Source: Patescibacteria group bacterium (GTDB taxonomy: Bacteria > Patescibacteriota > Microgenomatia > UBA1400 > PJMF01). From it: 24,297 nt of DNA. This document shows, piece after piece, positions 5,819-14,800 of this stretch; position 1 is the first letter of the stretch, and each line of letters begins with the position of its first letter. The position numbers and the translations under genes are program-made. The notes beneath the pieces were generated by a model. The model saw only the letters and a program-made list of their open reading frames with translations, was not told where the DNA came from and did no database searches. The stretch lies in the NCBI GenBank assembly GCA_018816485.1, contig JAHIVL010000070.1, positions 1 through 24,297 on the forward strand, in the 5' to 3' direction.

Positions 5819-6244
5819 ATGAAAAACCTAAAAAAACATATTTTACTAATTTTTTTAGTTTTGATTAGTCATCTCTATACAGCTTCACCTGTTTTTGCCC
5901 AAACAACTAATTGGACAGGAGTATGTGTTTCAGGAATTGACAACGATGCTACAACTAATGATGTAGCAACTATTCAAGGTTTAGAGTGCTTAATTGCAAA
6001 TATATTTACTGTCATTATTACCTTAATTGGCCTCGGTGCATTTGTCATGTTTATTGTCGGATCTGTTTTATGGTTGATATCTGGCGGTAGTACCGAAGGC
6101 ACAAAAAAAGCTCGCGACACATTGACATATGCTGTACTTGGAATTGTTGTTGCCTTGGGCGCCTTTATTGTTCTAAACCTAATTGCTGGATTTACTGGCG
6201 TTGAAACTATCAAACAATTTATAATCCCTACCTCAAACCCATAA
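5819..6244 (+). CDS. T4SS pilin-like protein, pilin 7
   Basis: The 141-residue protein has a good signal peptide (residues 1-27, 'ASPVFA|QTT'). A short outer segment follows with two cysteines ('GVCVSG' and 'LECLI'), then helix 1 ('TVIITLIGLGAFVMFIVGSVLWLI'), loop 'SGGSTEGTKKARDTL', and helix 2 ('YAVLGIVVALGAFIVLNLIAGF'). The plan is that of the other pilins but the sequence is divergent: the WITAGGD loop is WLISGGS. It is separated from pilin 6 by a terminator and has its own extended -10 box. The Cys pair could form a disulfide near the membrane. It may be a specialised or minor subunit. The downstream inverted repeat (6252-6300) begins 8 bases after its stop. Confidence 0.8.
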   Translation: MKNLKKHILLIFLVLISHLYTASPVFAQTTNWTGVCVSGIDNDATTNDVATIQGLECLIANIFTVIITLIGLGAFVMFIVGSVLWLISGGSTEGTKKARDTLTYAVLGIVVALGAFIVLNLIAGFTGVETIKQFIIPTSNP

Positions 6245-6251
6245 ATTAAAT

Positions 6252-6300
6252 TAGACTTGTAGCGAAATAAGAAGTATTGTCAATTTTCGCTACAAGTCTA
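6252..6300. repeat. 16-bp perfect inverted repeat next to a promoter
   Basis: Left arm TAGACTTGTAGCGAAA (6252-6267) and right arm TTTCGCTACAAGTCTA (6285-6300) match perfectly around a 17-base loop. The repeat fills the space between the pilin 7 stop and the -10 box at 6304-6309. It may act as a terminator hairpin for pilin 7 or as an operator or cruciform controlling the next gene. There is no clean T-run after it, which weakens the plain terminator reading. Confidence 0.85.
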
Positions 6301-6303
6301 TTG

Positions 6304-6309
6304 TATAAT
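6304..6309 (+). promoter_or_regulatory. -10 box for leaderless lytic transglycosylase gene
   Basis: TATAAT lies six bases before the GTG at 6316. Transcription starting about seven bases past the box would begin at or next to the start codon. The arrangement TATAATAAATTTGTG is nearly identical to that at 15152-15166. The right arm of the 16-bp inverted repeat occupies the spacer region just upstream. Confidence 0.7.
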
Positions 6310-6315
6310 AAATTT

Positions 6316-8934
6316 GTGCTCAAACAATTTATTGCCCCACTGGTTTTTTTTATTCTAAGTTTAGTATTTTTACCCATTTTAAACCCGATCAATGCAGTAG
6401 ATGACACCTATAATGGAAGTAGCAACTTCGATGTTAGTCAATATAGAACCTACAATACTAAAAGCTATACCGACTTTGACGACAAATTCTATATCACCCC
6501 AATAAAAAATGTCTTACAAAAAAACAATCCTAGTGATTCCGACTTAAAATCTCTATATATAAATCTAAGAATGGAGTTAGCACTAACTGGCTATGAATCT
6601 TACTGCATGGCTGAAAAAGTAAAAATTAAGCCCGAATATTCAACTCAATTAATTGACAGATTTTTAGAGTTAAATCCACAAGGAATTAATCTCAACACCT
6701 CCTCAAATGAGATACTTGGAATGGAAAGCGCTAACTACCCCATATGGAGAGATTTGGAAGGAAAACAATTTTTAATGAATTCCCTTGAAGAATATTTTGG
6801 ATTCAAAGATGTATATGAAGAAGATGCTGCTAAAACAGAAATAAACACTGCTGCAATTAACTCTCTTCTCTCTCAAGAGCAATCGTGTGTACAAGGTTGG
6901 ATCACTTTAGGTGCAGAACGTAGGGCATGTAATAGATTACAAGATTCAAGCACATGTGAATTTACCAAAAGAAAAATTCCCGGAACCGATTATGAAGTTC
7001 ATGACATCATGAGTATGCTGAGTGATTTTACTGGAGGAAATTGGGCCGGTGGCGACCCCAAAGTAGGTGAAGAGTTAGCAATAAAGTGGTGTGATGTTAT
7101 ATTTTCCGAACCTCTTGATCCAAATGAATCGAAACTAACAACTCTTCAAAAAGGTTTAGTTCAACCAATTAGACAAACAATAATAAATGTTCCAACTTAC
7201 ATAGACAAAGGTTATAGATATGGTTTTATTGTTGCAGCTATAGAAACAAGGATTCCAGGAGAAACTTCTGGCGATGAAGCCACGCTTATGTTTAATTTTT
7301 TTACACCTCAGACAAAAGAAAATCAATTAGATGAAGTATTGGTAGTTGCATTTAAGCTTCCTGATATAGGGACAAATAAAGGACCTTATTCACTTTACGG
7401 TCATGAAAAATGGAACGACCCTCTAGATTTAACAAGATTGGTTTTGACTAACAATGACTCCCATAAAATACAAGAAGATCTAAGCTACGAAAAACGAGAG
7501 ACTCTTTTAAATGCAGCTATTGCTGTAGAAAAACAAACTAGTAACAGCAAAATATATTGTTACAACGGTATATTTCCAAGTGGAAGTGGATCGAACTCAT
7601 GTAATAATCCACTACCAAGAGCATTAACTGACATTATTAATGGGGCTACAGCGGATTGCGAAACCAAAATTGAGATTGTCAATGAGGTTAGTGATTTGGC
7701 TGGACTAAGAGACGCTAGTGACACATATGGAAAATTATTTACAAAAGAAAATGGAGGTCAGGTACTATTAAATTTATTTAGAGACTTAAGCTATAACGAA
7801 GGAGGGACCACCCCAGATTATGCTTCGATTAGTCCTGAAGCAGAAATCCAAACTATTTGGACAATTAAAAAACCAATTTGGGAACCAAGCATCGATGAAA
7901 GCTTTGTCCATTTTTATTTAGTCTATCCTGTAGGTTTTGAATTAGCGACCATTGAAGAAGCTATTAAAGGAACATTTTTTACAAAAACTCAAATTGCGGA
8001 AATGGATACTGACGAAAGTATCGCAAATAATTTTGAAGTAACTGGACAAACTCAAACTCTTAGTGGTGGCAACGTTGGCTGGTCATTCGAAGATTATGAA
8101 AAAACAGCAAACTGGGAATGTGGACCAGAAAAAATAAACGGCGTTCTTACCGGAAATCCCAAGCGTTGCATCGAACATCCAACAATTAACATTGCTCAAG
8201 ATCGTGGGAAAATTGATGTCTTAGGGGGAAAACTTAGTTGGTGGCTTAGAAAAGTTCAAGTGGCTTTAAGTGCAAAAGTAAGTTTTGCTCATAGTTATTA
8301 TGAGTCCTGTAAAACGATGGAGGAGTTCTTGCTTGGAAAGTGTGGTGGAAATAGTAGCAGCCACGAATCTGGTTCAGAGGTTTGTACTGATATTGAAAAT
8401 GTTAAAAACAACATTGATGATGCTATAGATAAAGCAGCGCAAAAATGGGGAGAGTTATTCCCAATTATTGGAAGCTCTAAATTAGCTCAAATGATGAAAG
8501 AGATCTACGCAATTGAAGGAAAAATTGCCGTTGATTCAGGAGATGCAGATTGGTGTACTCCAAATGAAGTTACTGCCACAGGTCCATTCCAAATTAAGCA
8601 TGAAACTTATAAAATTGTTACAAACGCCTGTCCTGAAGAGTGGCAAGATGATGGATTAGATCAATGTGATAATGACATATTAAACCGATGCGATCCATAC
8701 GATGCAGCTGATTTAGCTATCAGAACCATACTGTTTTCAGGAGGAGCTTGGAGGTATGGCGATGGCCTACACTGTGGCGGAAGCATACCTGAAAGAAGTG
8801 CTTCAATAGTGAACTATGCTGACTTATATAAAGCAGTATGCAATTATGGGGAAGGAGATAAATTATTGCCCCACCTAGGAAATGTTACATATTGCCAATA
8901 TATTTTTGAACGCATGGGTTGGAAGATTCCTTAA
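6316..8934 (+). CDS. Large secreted Cys-rich protein with C-terminal lytic-transglycosylase-like domain (VirB1-like)
   Basis: From the GTG at 6316 the protein has 872 residues. I prefer this start because a TTG at 6277 lies inside the loop of an inverted repeat and upstream of the -10 box, whereas the GTG begins a classic signal peptide ('VLKQFIAPLVFFILSLVFL', cleavage near 'NPINA|VDD'). The long middle part (about 40-690) is unrecognised, extracellular and has many cysteines. The C-terminal 150 residues resemble SLT/lysozyme-like transglycosylases: 'KEIYAIEGKIA' with a candidate catalytic Glu (about residue 734) followed by 'ATGPFQIKHETY', which matches the 'GxxGxxQI' motif. Such enzymes open peptidoglycan for T4SS or pilus assembly. 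The gene ends two bases from a convergent gene. The transglycosylase call is motif-based; the large N-terminal part could be an adhesin or structural piece. Confidence 0.72.
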   Translation: MLKQFIAPLVFFILSLVFLPILNPINAVDDTYNGSSNFDVSQYRTYNTKSYTDFDDKFYITPIKNVLQKNNPSDSDLKSLYINLRMELALTGYESYCMAEKVKIKPEYSTQLIDRFLELNPQGINLNTSSNEILGMESANYPIWRDLEGKQFLMNSLEEYFGFKDVYEEDAAKTEINTAAINSLLSQEQSCVQGWITLGAERRACNRLQDSSTCEFTKRKIPGTDYEVHDIMSMLSDFTGGNWAGGDPKVGEELAIKWCDVIFSEPLDPNESKLTTLQKGLVQPIRQTIINVPTYIDKGYRYGFIVAAIETRIPGETSGDEATLMFNFFTPQTKENQLDEVLVVAFKLPDIGTNKGPYSLYGHEKWNDPLDLTRLVLTNNDSHKIQEDLSYEKRETLLNAAIAVEKQTSNSKIYCYNGIFPSGSGSNSCNNPLPRALTDIINGATADCETKIEIVNEVSDLAGLRDASDTYGKLFTKENGGQVLLNLFRDLSYNEGGTTPDYASISPEAEIQTIWTIKKPIWEPSIDESFVHFYLVYPVGFELATIEEAIKGTFFTKTQIAEMDTDESIANNFEVTGQTQTLSGGNVGWSFEDYEKTANWECGPEKINGVLTGNPKRCIEHPTINIAQDRGKIDVLGGKLSWWLRKVQVALSAKVSFAHSYYESCKTMEEFLLGKCGGNSSSHESGSEVCTDIENVKNNIDDAIDKAAQKWGELFPIIGSSKLAQMMKEIYAIEGKIAVDSGDADWCTPNEVTATGPFQIKHETYKIVTNACPEEWQDDGLDQCDNDILNRCDPYDAADLAIRTILFSGGAWRYGDGLHCGGSIPERSASIVNYADLYKAVCNYGEGDKLLPHLGNVTYCQYIFERMGWKIP

Positions 8935-8936
8935 AA

Positions 8937-9836
8937 TCAATTGTTTTTCTTTTGAAGTTTCTTTAATCTAAACCGTTCTTTTTCTCTTTTTTGGGCATCG
9001 GTAATTTTTTTAGGTGAAAAACTTCCGGCCAAATCTTTTTTCTTAGGTACTTTAACCACAACCTTATTAGAATTTTTTACAGGTAGTCGCTTTGATTTTT
9101 GAGCAATTCTCCTTGCCCCTGACTTCATTAATTTTGAAACAATATAAAAAGTATCGGCTGTCGCTGAAAACGAGTTAAAGTTTTTTGTTTCTTCATTAAT
9201 ACCTGCTAATAAATTAGTTGCCGACTCAGGATCTATTGGAATCTGAAGCTCTAATAAAACTTGAGATATAAACTCGCTAAAAGATGAGGTGCCTGAGATA
9301 TCAAATTTGAAGTTTCCAAAATCAGTCTCATAAGAATTGATATTTACTAAAGTAGCAGTGTTAAACAAGTTCTCATAGCCAAAATAAAGTTTTCCCAAAG
9401 AATCTAGATCATCAACTCCCACTAATATGATTAAGTCTGCCTCTGCTCCAGTATATGAAAAATCTATATTTTCTTTTGACAGTGGGACAAAACCTTTTTT
9501 AGGTTTGATAGTTAAATAAAACTTTTTGGTTTCTTCACTCACGTGATAGCTGACTTTATCAATTGAATTTTCCAAATAATCCAGACTAATACAAAGATTT
9601 TCATGTCCAATTTCAGATTGCGCTTCTTCTAAATAGGTAATATCACTTTGTTCCTTTGAAAGATTCTCGGAACAAAGCAATTTTACGCTCTTATTAGGAG
9701 CAGATTTTAGGGATGCATAAAATGAGGTTGTCGCAAATAATTGATCTCTAGTCGCGTATTGAGAATACATAACTAGAATAGATTGAGATCGTTCAAATAT
9801 CTCCTTAAACGATTCTAGTTTTCTTTTATCTATCAT
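8937..9836 (-). CDS. Degenerate DHH-family phosphoesterase homologue with basic C-terminal tail
   Basis: The 299-residue soluble protein has the order and spacing of NrnA/DHH phosphoesterases. These are an N-terminal Rossmann-like segment (15-55), 'ADLIILVGVDDLDSLG' (133-148) at the motif II position, 'NINSYETDFGN' (165-175) where active enzymes have 'NIDHH..N..FG', 'SSFSEFISQVLLEL', then 'GINEETKNF' (212-220) where 'GI..DT..F' is usual. The DHH triad reads Asn-Ser-Tyr and the last motif Asp is Glu, so metal-dependent hydrolysis of nanoRNA or cyclic dinucleotides is unlikely. Residues 242-299 are strongly basic (many Lys and Arg) and could bind nucleic acid or acidic membranes. It lies on the strand opposite the secretion genes, converging on the transglycosylase gene and diverging from the VirB6-like gene. 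A binding or sensing role is inference. Confidence 0.68.
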   Translation of the reverse strand: MIDKRKLESFKEIFERSQSILVMYSQYATRDQLFATTSFYASLKSAPNKSVKLLCSENLSKEQSDITYLEEAQSEIGHENLCISLDYLENSIDKVSYHVSEETKKFYLTIKPKKGFVPLSKENIDFSYTGAEADLIILVGVDDLDSLGKLYFGYENLFNTATLVNINSYETDFGNFKFDISGTSSFSEFISQVLLELQIPIDPESATNLLAGINEETKNFNSFSATADTFYIVSKLMKSGARRIAQKSKRLPVKNSNKVVVKVPKKKDLAGSFSPKKITDAQKREKERFRLKKLQKKNN

Positions 9837-9895
9837 TAAGAATCTTTCTACATCATTTGGATATCATTTATTACTATACTCGAATAATCAAATTT

Positions 9896-9904
9896 TGCTA
9901 TAAT
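9896..9904 (+). promoter_or_regulatory. Extended -10 promoter for leaderless VirB6-like gene
   Basis: TGCTATAAT is an extended -10 (hexamer 9899-9904) seven bases before the ATG at 9912. Spacing puts the transcript start at or beside the ATG. The element is alone: no -35 and no ribosome site. Confidence 0.7.
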
Positions 9905-9911
9905 TAATTGT

Positions 9912-11723
9912 ATGAGTAAAAGAGTTTTGTTTTTTCTAGTTTTAATGTTTGCTGTTTTGTTCATTAGCGCAAGTGGAGTTTTTGCGGCACCTAATCCTCC
10001 TCCTCCTACTCCAGTACCATCAGAAGAACCAGTGCCATCAGAAAAAAACGAAGCATGGGGACCTAGTTATGACCAAGATCAAATAGATGACTACAGAATC
10101 GCGATTGAAACAGATAACTGCGCAACTCCATCTTTAGAATGTCTTGTTCATCAAACCTCAAGGTTTGTTGCTATTGAATGGGTTAACAGTATTCTTTATC
10201 CAGGCTCAAAGGGACTAGAAACAGCTGACTCCGGATTCAAAGATTCAAAACTTACAAATAATCAAGGTAGTTTTGTTGGAGGAATAACCTATTTAATAGG
10301 AGAAATGTATCGTTATCCAGCTGCTAGAACCTCGGTATATATTGCCGATGTTCTTGAAAACGCTCACATCATTACCCCAGCCTATGCTCAAGGATTGGGT
10401 TTTGCATCACTAAATCCAGTTTTAGACCTGTGGAAAGATTTTAGAAATGTTTCCTATATGTTGTTTGTTTTAATTTTTATTGTTCTTGGATTCATGATTA
10501 TGTTCAGACAAAAAATTGGGGGACAATCAGCAGTAACTGCCCAACAGGCAATTCCCAGTGTTATTGCAAGTTTAATCTTTGTTACTTTTTCGTATGCTAT
10601 TGCTGGTTTTCTGATAGACCTCATGTATTTGTTAATGTTTATGATGATTGGTATTTTTGGTCAAACAGCACCGGGTTTAGAGACTGGAATAATTGATTAT
10701 AATATTTTGGATTTAATGGGCAAATTATTTAAAGACGTTAGTGGCTTTAGCAATAACATTGACATCGTTACTAATTTAATGGGCTCAATGGTAGAAAGTG
10801 AAGGGCTTGGAAATGCCTTAGGAATTGTTGGCGGCGTCACTCTTTCTCTTGTCTTAGCTGTGGCAATTCTAATTGGAACATTTAAATTGTTCTTTGAATT
10901 ACTAAAATCTTATGCAACTATTGTTTTGTCCGTTGTCACTGCCCCACTACTTTTACTCGGTGGAGCATTCCCAGGAAAAAATGTCTTTGGTCCATGGATA
11001 AAAAATTTAATTGGCAATCTATCAGCTTTCCCAACCGTATTGATGGTCGTGATCTTATTTTATCAATTTACAAAAGAAGCTCCAACAACTGGTGGTTTTA
11101 TCCCACCATTTCTATTGGGCAGAGGTCAAGCTGGTGCAATTACTACTTTGATGGGCTTGGCAATTATTTTGGCATTGCCAGAAATTGTTAAAGAAGTCAA
11201 AAAAACCCTAGGCGCAACCGAAGGATTTGGAACGATGGTGTTCAATGCTGCTGGAGCTAGGGCAAAAGAAGGATTCCCTCTTGGTGGAAGAGTTGGTCTT
11301 GGAGGTACTGGAGCAGTATTAGGTGGTGTCGGCGGAGCAGCTATTGGCGGTACTGGTGGATTCATTGCAGGAGCTAAAAATGCTGGAACAATATTGTCTA
11401 GAAGACAAGGTCTAAGAAAAGCAGGAGGAGCTTTAATAAGTGACACTTTTGGAGGTGCTATGTCTGGATACAAATATAAAGATAAAGATGGAAATGATAA
11501 AAAAAGAGGCGGATTACTTGGAGGTGTCAGATCAGGAGCTGGAATAGGAATTAGAGCAACATCTGAAATTGCTAGCAGAACAGGAATAAGACAACCTGAC
11601 TATCTAAACCCTGCAACAAACGCAATTGACAAGCTAGACCCAAAGACAGCTGAAAAAGAAAAAAATAGGCAAATCTGGGAAGATAGAATTGACCTATTAA
11701 AAAAGAATCAAGAAGGTACATAA
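9912..11723 (+). CDS. VirB6/TrbL-like polytopic T4SS channel protein
   Basis: The 603-residue protein has a signal peptide (1-25, 'SGVFA|APN'), a Pro-rich stretch with repeated 'PVPSEE', and an outer domain. 'HIITPAYAQGLGF' (PAYA at 156-159) is a second cleavage-like site. A polytopic core follows (about 180-430) with hydrophobic segments such as 'YMLFVLIFIVLGFMIMF', 'ASLIFVTFSYAIAGFLIDL' and 'GVTLSLVLAVAILIGTF'. The motif block 'LDLWKDFRNVSYMLF' is typical, from memory, of CPR VirB6-like proteins. A glycine-rich segment (about 450-500) and a basic cytoplasmic tail close the chain. VirB6 proteins form the inner-membrane part of the secretion channel. The gene has its own extended -10 box. It ends facing the 1082-residue gene, with 79 bases between and no strong terminator. 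Confidence 0.82.
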   Translation: MSKRVLFFLVLMFAVLFISASGVFAAPNPPPPTPVPSEEPVPSEKNEAWGPSYDQDQIDDYRIAIETDNCATPSLECLVHQTSRFVAIEWVNSILYPGSKGLETADSGFKDSKLTNNQGSFVGGITYLIGEMYRYPAARTSVYIADVLENAHIITPAYAQGLGFASLNPVLDLWKDFRNVSYMLFVLIFIVLGFMIMFRQKIGGQSAVTAQQAIPSVIASLIFVTFSYAIAGFLIDLMYLLMFMMIGIFGQTAPGLETGIIDYNILDLMGKLFKDVSGFSNNIDIVTNLMGSMVESEGLGNALGIVGGVTLSLVLAVAILIGTFKLFFELLKSYATIVLSVVTAPLLLLGGAFPGKNVFGPWIKNLIGNLSAFPTVLMVVILFYQFTKEAPTTGGFIPPFLLGRGQAGAITTLMGLAIILALPEIVKEVKKTLGATEGFGTMVFNAAGARAKEGFPLGGRVGLGGTGAVLGGVGGAAIGGTGGFIAGAKNAGTILSRRQGLRKAGGALISDTFGGAMSGYKYKDKDGNDKKRGGLLGGVRSGAGIGIRATSEIASRTGIRQPDYLNPATNAIDKLDPKTAEKEKNRQIWEDRIDLLKKNQEGT

Positions 11724-11802
11724 AAGTAAGACAAAAAATACATAATAGGGAAAAATTTTAATTAAATTCTCGATCACTTATATTGCCAATATTTTTTGAA
11801 TA

Positions 11803-14800
11803 TTACGGCTGCCTTTTGCTACTCGATTCATCGGCAGCAAGGTTTTTCTCTCTAGAGTATATCTCAAGATTCTTGAAGAAGGAATGATTCTTAAACCGTT
11901 TGATAGTCTCCTCAATTCCACTAGTAGAAAGACTATTATCAAAAAATGCTCCCCAATAAGTAAACTTTTTTAGAGACCCTTTAAAAGCATTTTTCAGAAG
12001 ACCTTTCTCATGAGCTTCTTTTTCCGTAAGTATTGAGTCAAAAATTTTACCACACAAAGGATATCTTGTAGCGTCTGCCTCTGTAGTTGTGCCTGCTTCC
12101 GTATCAACAAGGTGTTGAGGAAGAGTTTTAGAACTCCTTAACATTGGACTGACAATTTCTACAAATCTATGAAGAGGAGAATTTACTCTCTCAGAGAGAT
12201 ATTTTAAGTTAAGGTAACGGACGCCTTGTTCTCTTTTTTCTTTTTCAATCAGCCCCTTATATGAGTTAAAAAGCTTTTTAATATAAACTAGCATTAATAG
12301 CTGAACATATGGTGTAAAAAGTTCATCTTTTTTAGTTTCAATGACGGTAAATATTCCCTTAAATTTTTTAATACTTGCAATCAATTCTCCTACATGAGTA
12401 TCGAGGTCATCTATATTTTTAAGTGGTCTAAAATCCTTACTAACTAGATCATAAAAAGCCTGGATATCTTTCATCAAATTATTATATTCTTCTAATGTTG
12501 GCCTGTATATAAGTTTTTTACCATCAAATTCACCCTTAACAATCTCATAAAAGCTAGGCAGTATTTTTAAGTGAGTTTTTAGTTGAACTTTTCCTATTTC
12601 TGTTGGTGATGCAAACGTCCTAAGCACTTCTTCTATTTGCGTAGACAGCTCAATATTATCTCTATTTCTAACATCCGCTGGTAAAATATATGAAACCTTA
12701 TCTTGCATCTCCATTTGAAAACCAACTTTGTCTTTTGGCAACTCAACGACAGTATTGGCATTGTCCCAATGATGTCTTTCTATAGCAGTTGTTGTTTCTA
12801 TAGTTGGAAGTTTAAATAGATAAGACTGAAGTCCTTTGTCTATAAAAGTTGATGACTGAACGTTATAAAGATGTTGAGCCATTGGGGCAATTACAGGAAG
12901 ATCCTCAAAATCTTGAATTTTGGGAATAGGTGAAACTTGATAAGCAGCAAAATCAATTACTATTGAATCTTTTCTCATTTCAGATAATGGAATGAACAGT
13001 CTAAAAGCAGCCAAAACAAACGACGGCATATTTTCTAGTTCCGGAAAATCGTTTGATAGCCTCTCCTCAATTCTTGGAACTGAAAGACCATGGTTGTCTA
13101 ATTCTCCAACCTTCGGGTTTCCATTTTTAGCATATGAGAAAGTTTTAGGAGCTCCCGAATCATAATAGCCTATTTGCCAATTAATATTATCAAAATACCA
13201 CTCTAATTTCTCAACCATCTTTGTTACATCTATTTTATGCTCACCTCCATCAGAATCCATAAAAGAAACTTCCCCAATTGATCTAAAACCGATAAGCTCG
13301 GGTGTATTGAAAAGCAATCTCATAGCGAATCTTGTTTCGCTCGATGAGTCTCCATACATCAACGTATTTGGAACATTTTTTGTAGTGTTGGGGTAAAAAC
13401 CATCCCTAAATCTAAAATAATAATTCATTAGGGCTTTAAACTCGGAAGATTGATGCTCGACTAAGGTTTTTAGCTCTCTAACATTCCCTGATATAACAGT
13501 TTCGGTAGTTGAGTTAACTTGTGCGTTATAATGAGTATTTAAGGCATGTATTTGCTTTTCTATCAAAGTCATTGATTCATCAAGATCATTTTTTAATCTG
13601 TCTAGTTTGTCCAAAGCTTTTTTATAATCTCCTTCATCAGAATCACCACCAAAAATTTTAACTCTAATAGCCTCAAGTCTTGGATAGGAATCCTTTGATT
13701 TTGAGTTAACACCTGCTGTCACCAAAATAGTAAACTCAGCCTCTAATTTTGTTTTTAAAGTATCAACTATTTTGGTGTTTGCGGCCGAAAAACCATCGTC
13801 ATTAACTTTTTTAGTTAAATCAACTAACTTTTGAACTTTTCTTTTAAAATCTTCAATAGCTTTTTCTTCCTTCTCAAACTCTTCTTGTCCACTAATCTTC
13901 GATAATTTAGATTCGACTTCTTTTCTAAAGTCTTTTACTTTGTTTTCTGATTTTGAAATTACCTCACCAACTTCCTCAACTAAATCAGACTTTATTTTTC
14001 TACTGAAAATAGTTTCTATATAGGTGTCAATTTCTATGAGTAAATCCTCTAAATTCTTTTTAGTACTTGTAGGTAAGAATTTAAGTTTAAAATCGTCAAC
14101 TTTTTCCGAAACGTCTGTCTCAATTTCAATTTTCCATTTATTAAATTCTTCACGCACTAGATTCTCTTTAAGTTCTTTAAGAGAATCTAGCAACTTTTTA
14201 GCCTCAAGCAATAAACCACTTTTGTACTTCTTTGATTCTAGCGCGCTAATTTTTTGAAGACTATCCCCCGCCTCTTCAAGCATTCTGGTTAAATTATTAA
14301 TATCCTCGTCTGGAAGATAATCGGCCTCATTTTTTTTATTAGTTATTTCAATAACATTCTCCTGAAGATCAAGTAAAAATACAAGTTGCTCTTTATTTTT
14401 AATTTTATTTTCTTGGCTAGCAAACCTCTTATCGAAAGCTTCGACACCTTTAAAAACGCCAGAGAATAGATCTAGCATTTTTATATATTCATCATAGAGA
14501 CCATCAAATGTATCTCTCATTATATAAAGATCTGCACTTATAGATGCGTTTTCAATAAGGTCGTCAAGCTCAACCATCCTGTCGGTAAAATCAACTTTCC
14601 ATTCCTTAAATTTTTCTTCTCCCGTGAGTTCTTCAACATCTTCTTTAGGTTCTGCACTTTCTTCACCTGTTACTTTTCCTTTAAAATCATCTGGAAAAAT
14701 TCCCCACATAAAAGCGTTTAAGGCAAGCTTTTTAACCCTAGCCTCAGCATTAACTACATGCTTTACTTCCTCGTCAGACAAACTAGGAAAACCGGGTTCA

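Noticed and set aside
6277..6315. TTG start giving 13 extra residues on the transglycosylase-like protein
   Set aside because: It lies in the loop of the inverted repeat and upstream of the -10 box; the GTG at 6316 begins a better signal peptide.
11126..11473. Minus-strand 115-residue Pro-rich reading frame
   Set aside because: It is the mirror of the Gly-rich and hydrophobic part of the VirB6-like gene, with no ribosome site or plausible composition.
11724..11802. Bidirectional terminator between the VirB6-like and 1082-residue genes
   Set aside because: Only a weak AATATT/AATATT hairpin is present, which is easily chance in AT-rich DNA.
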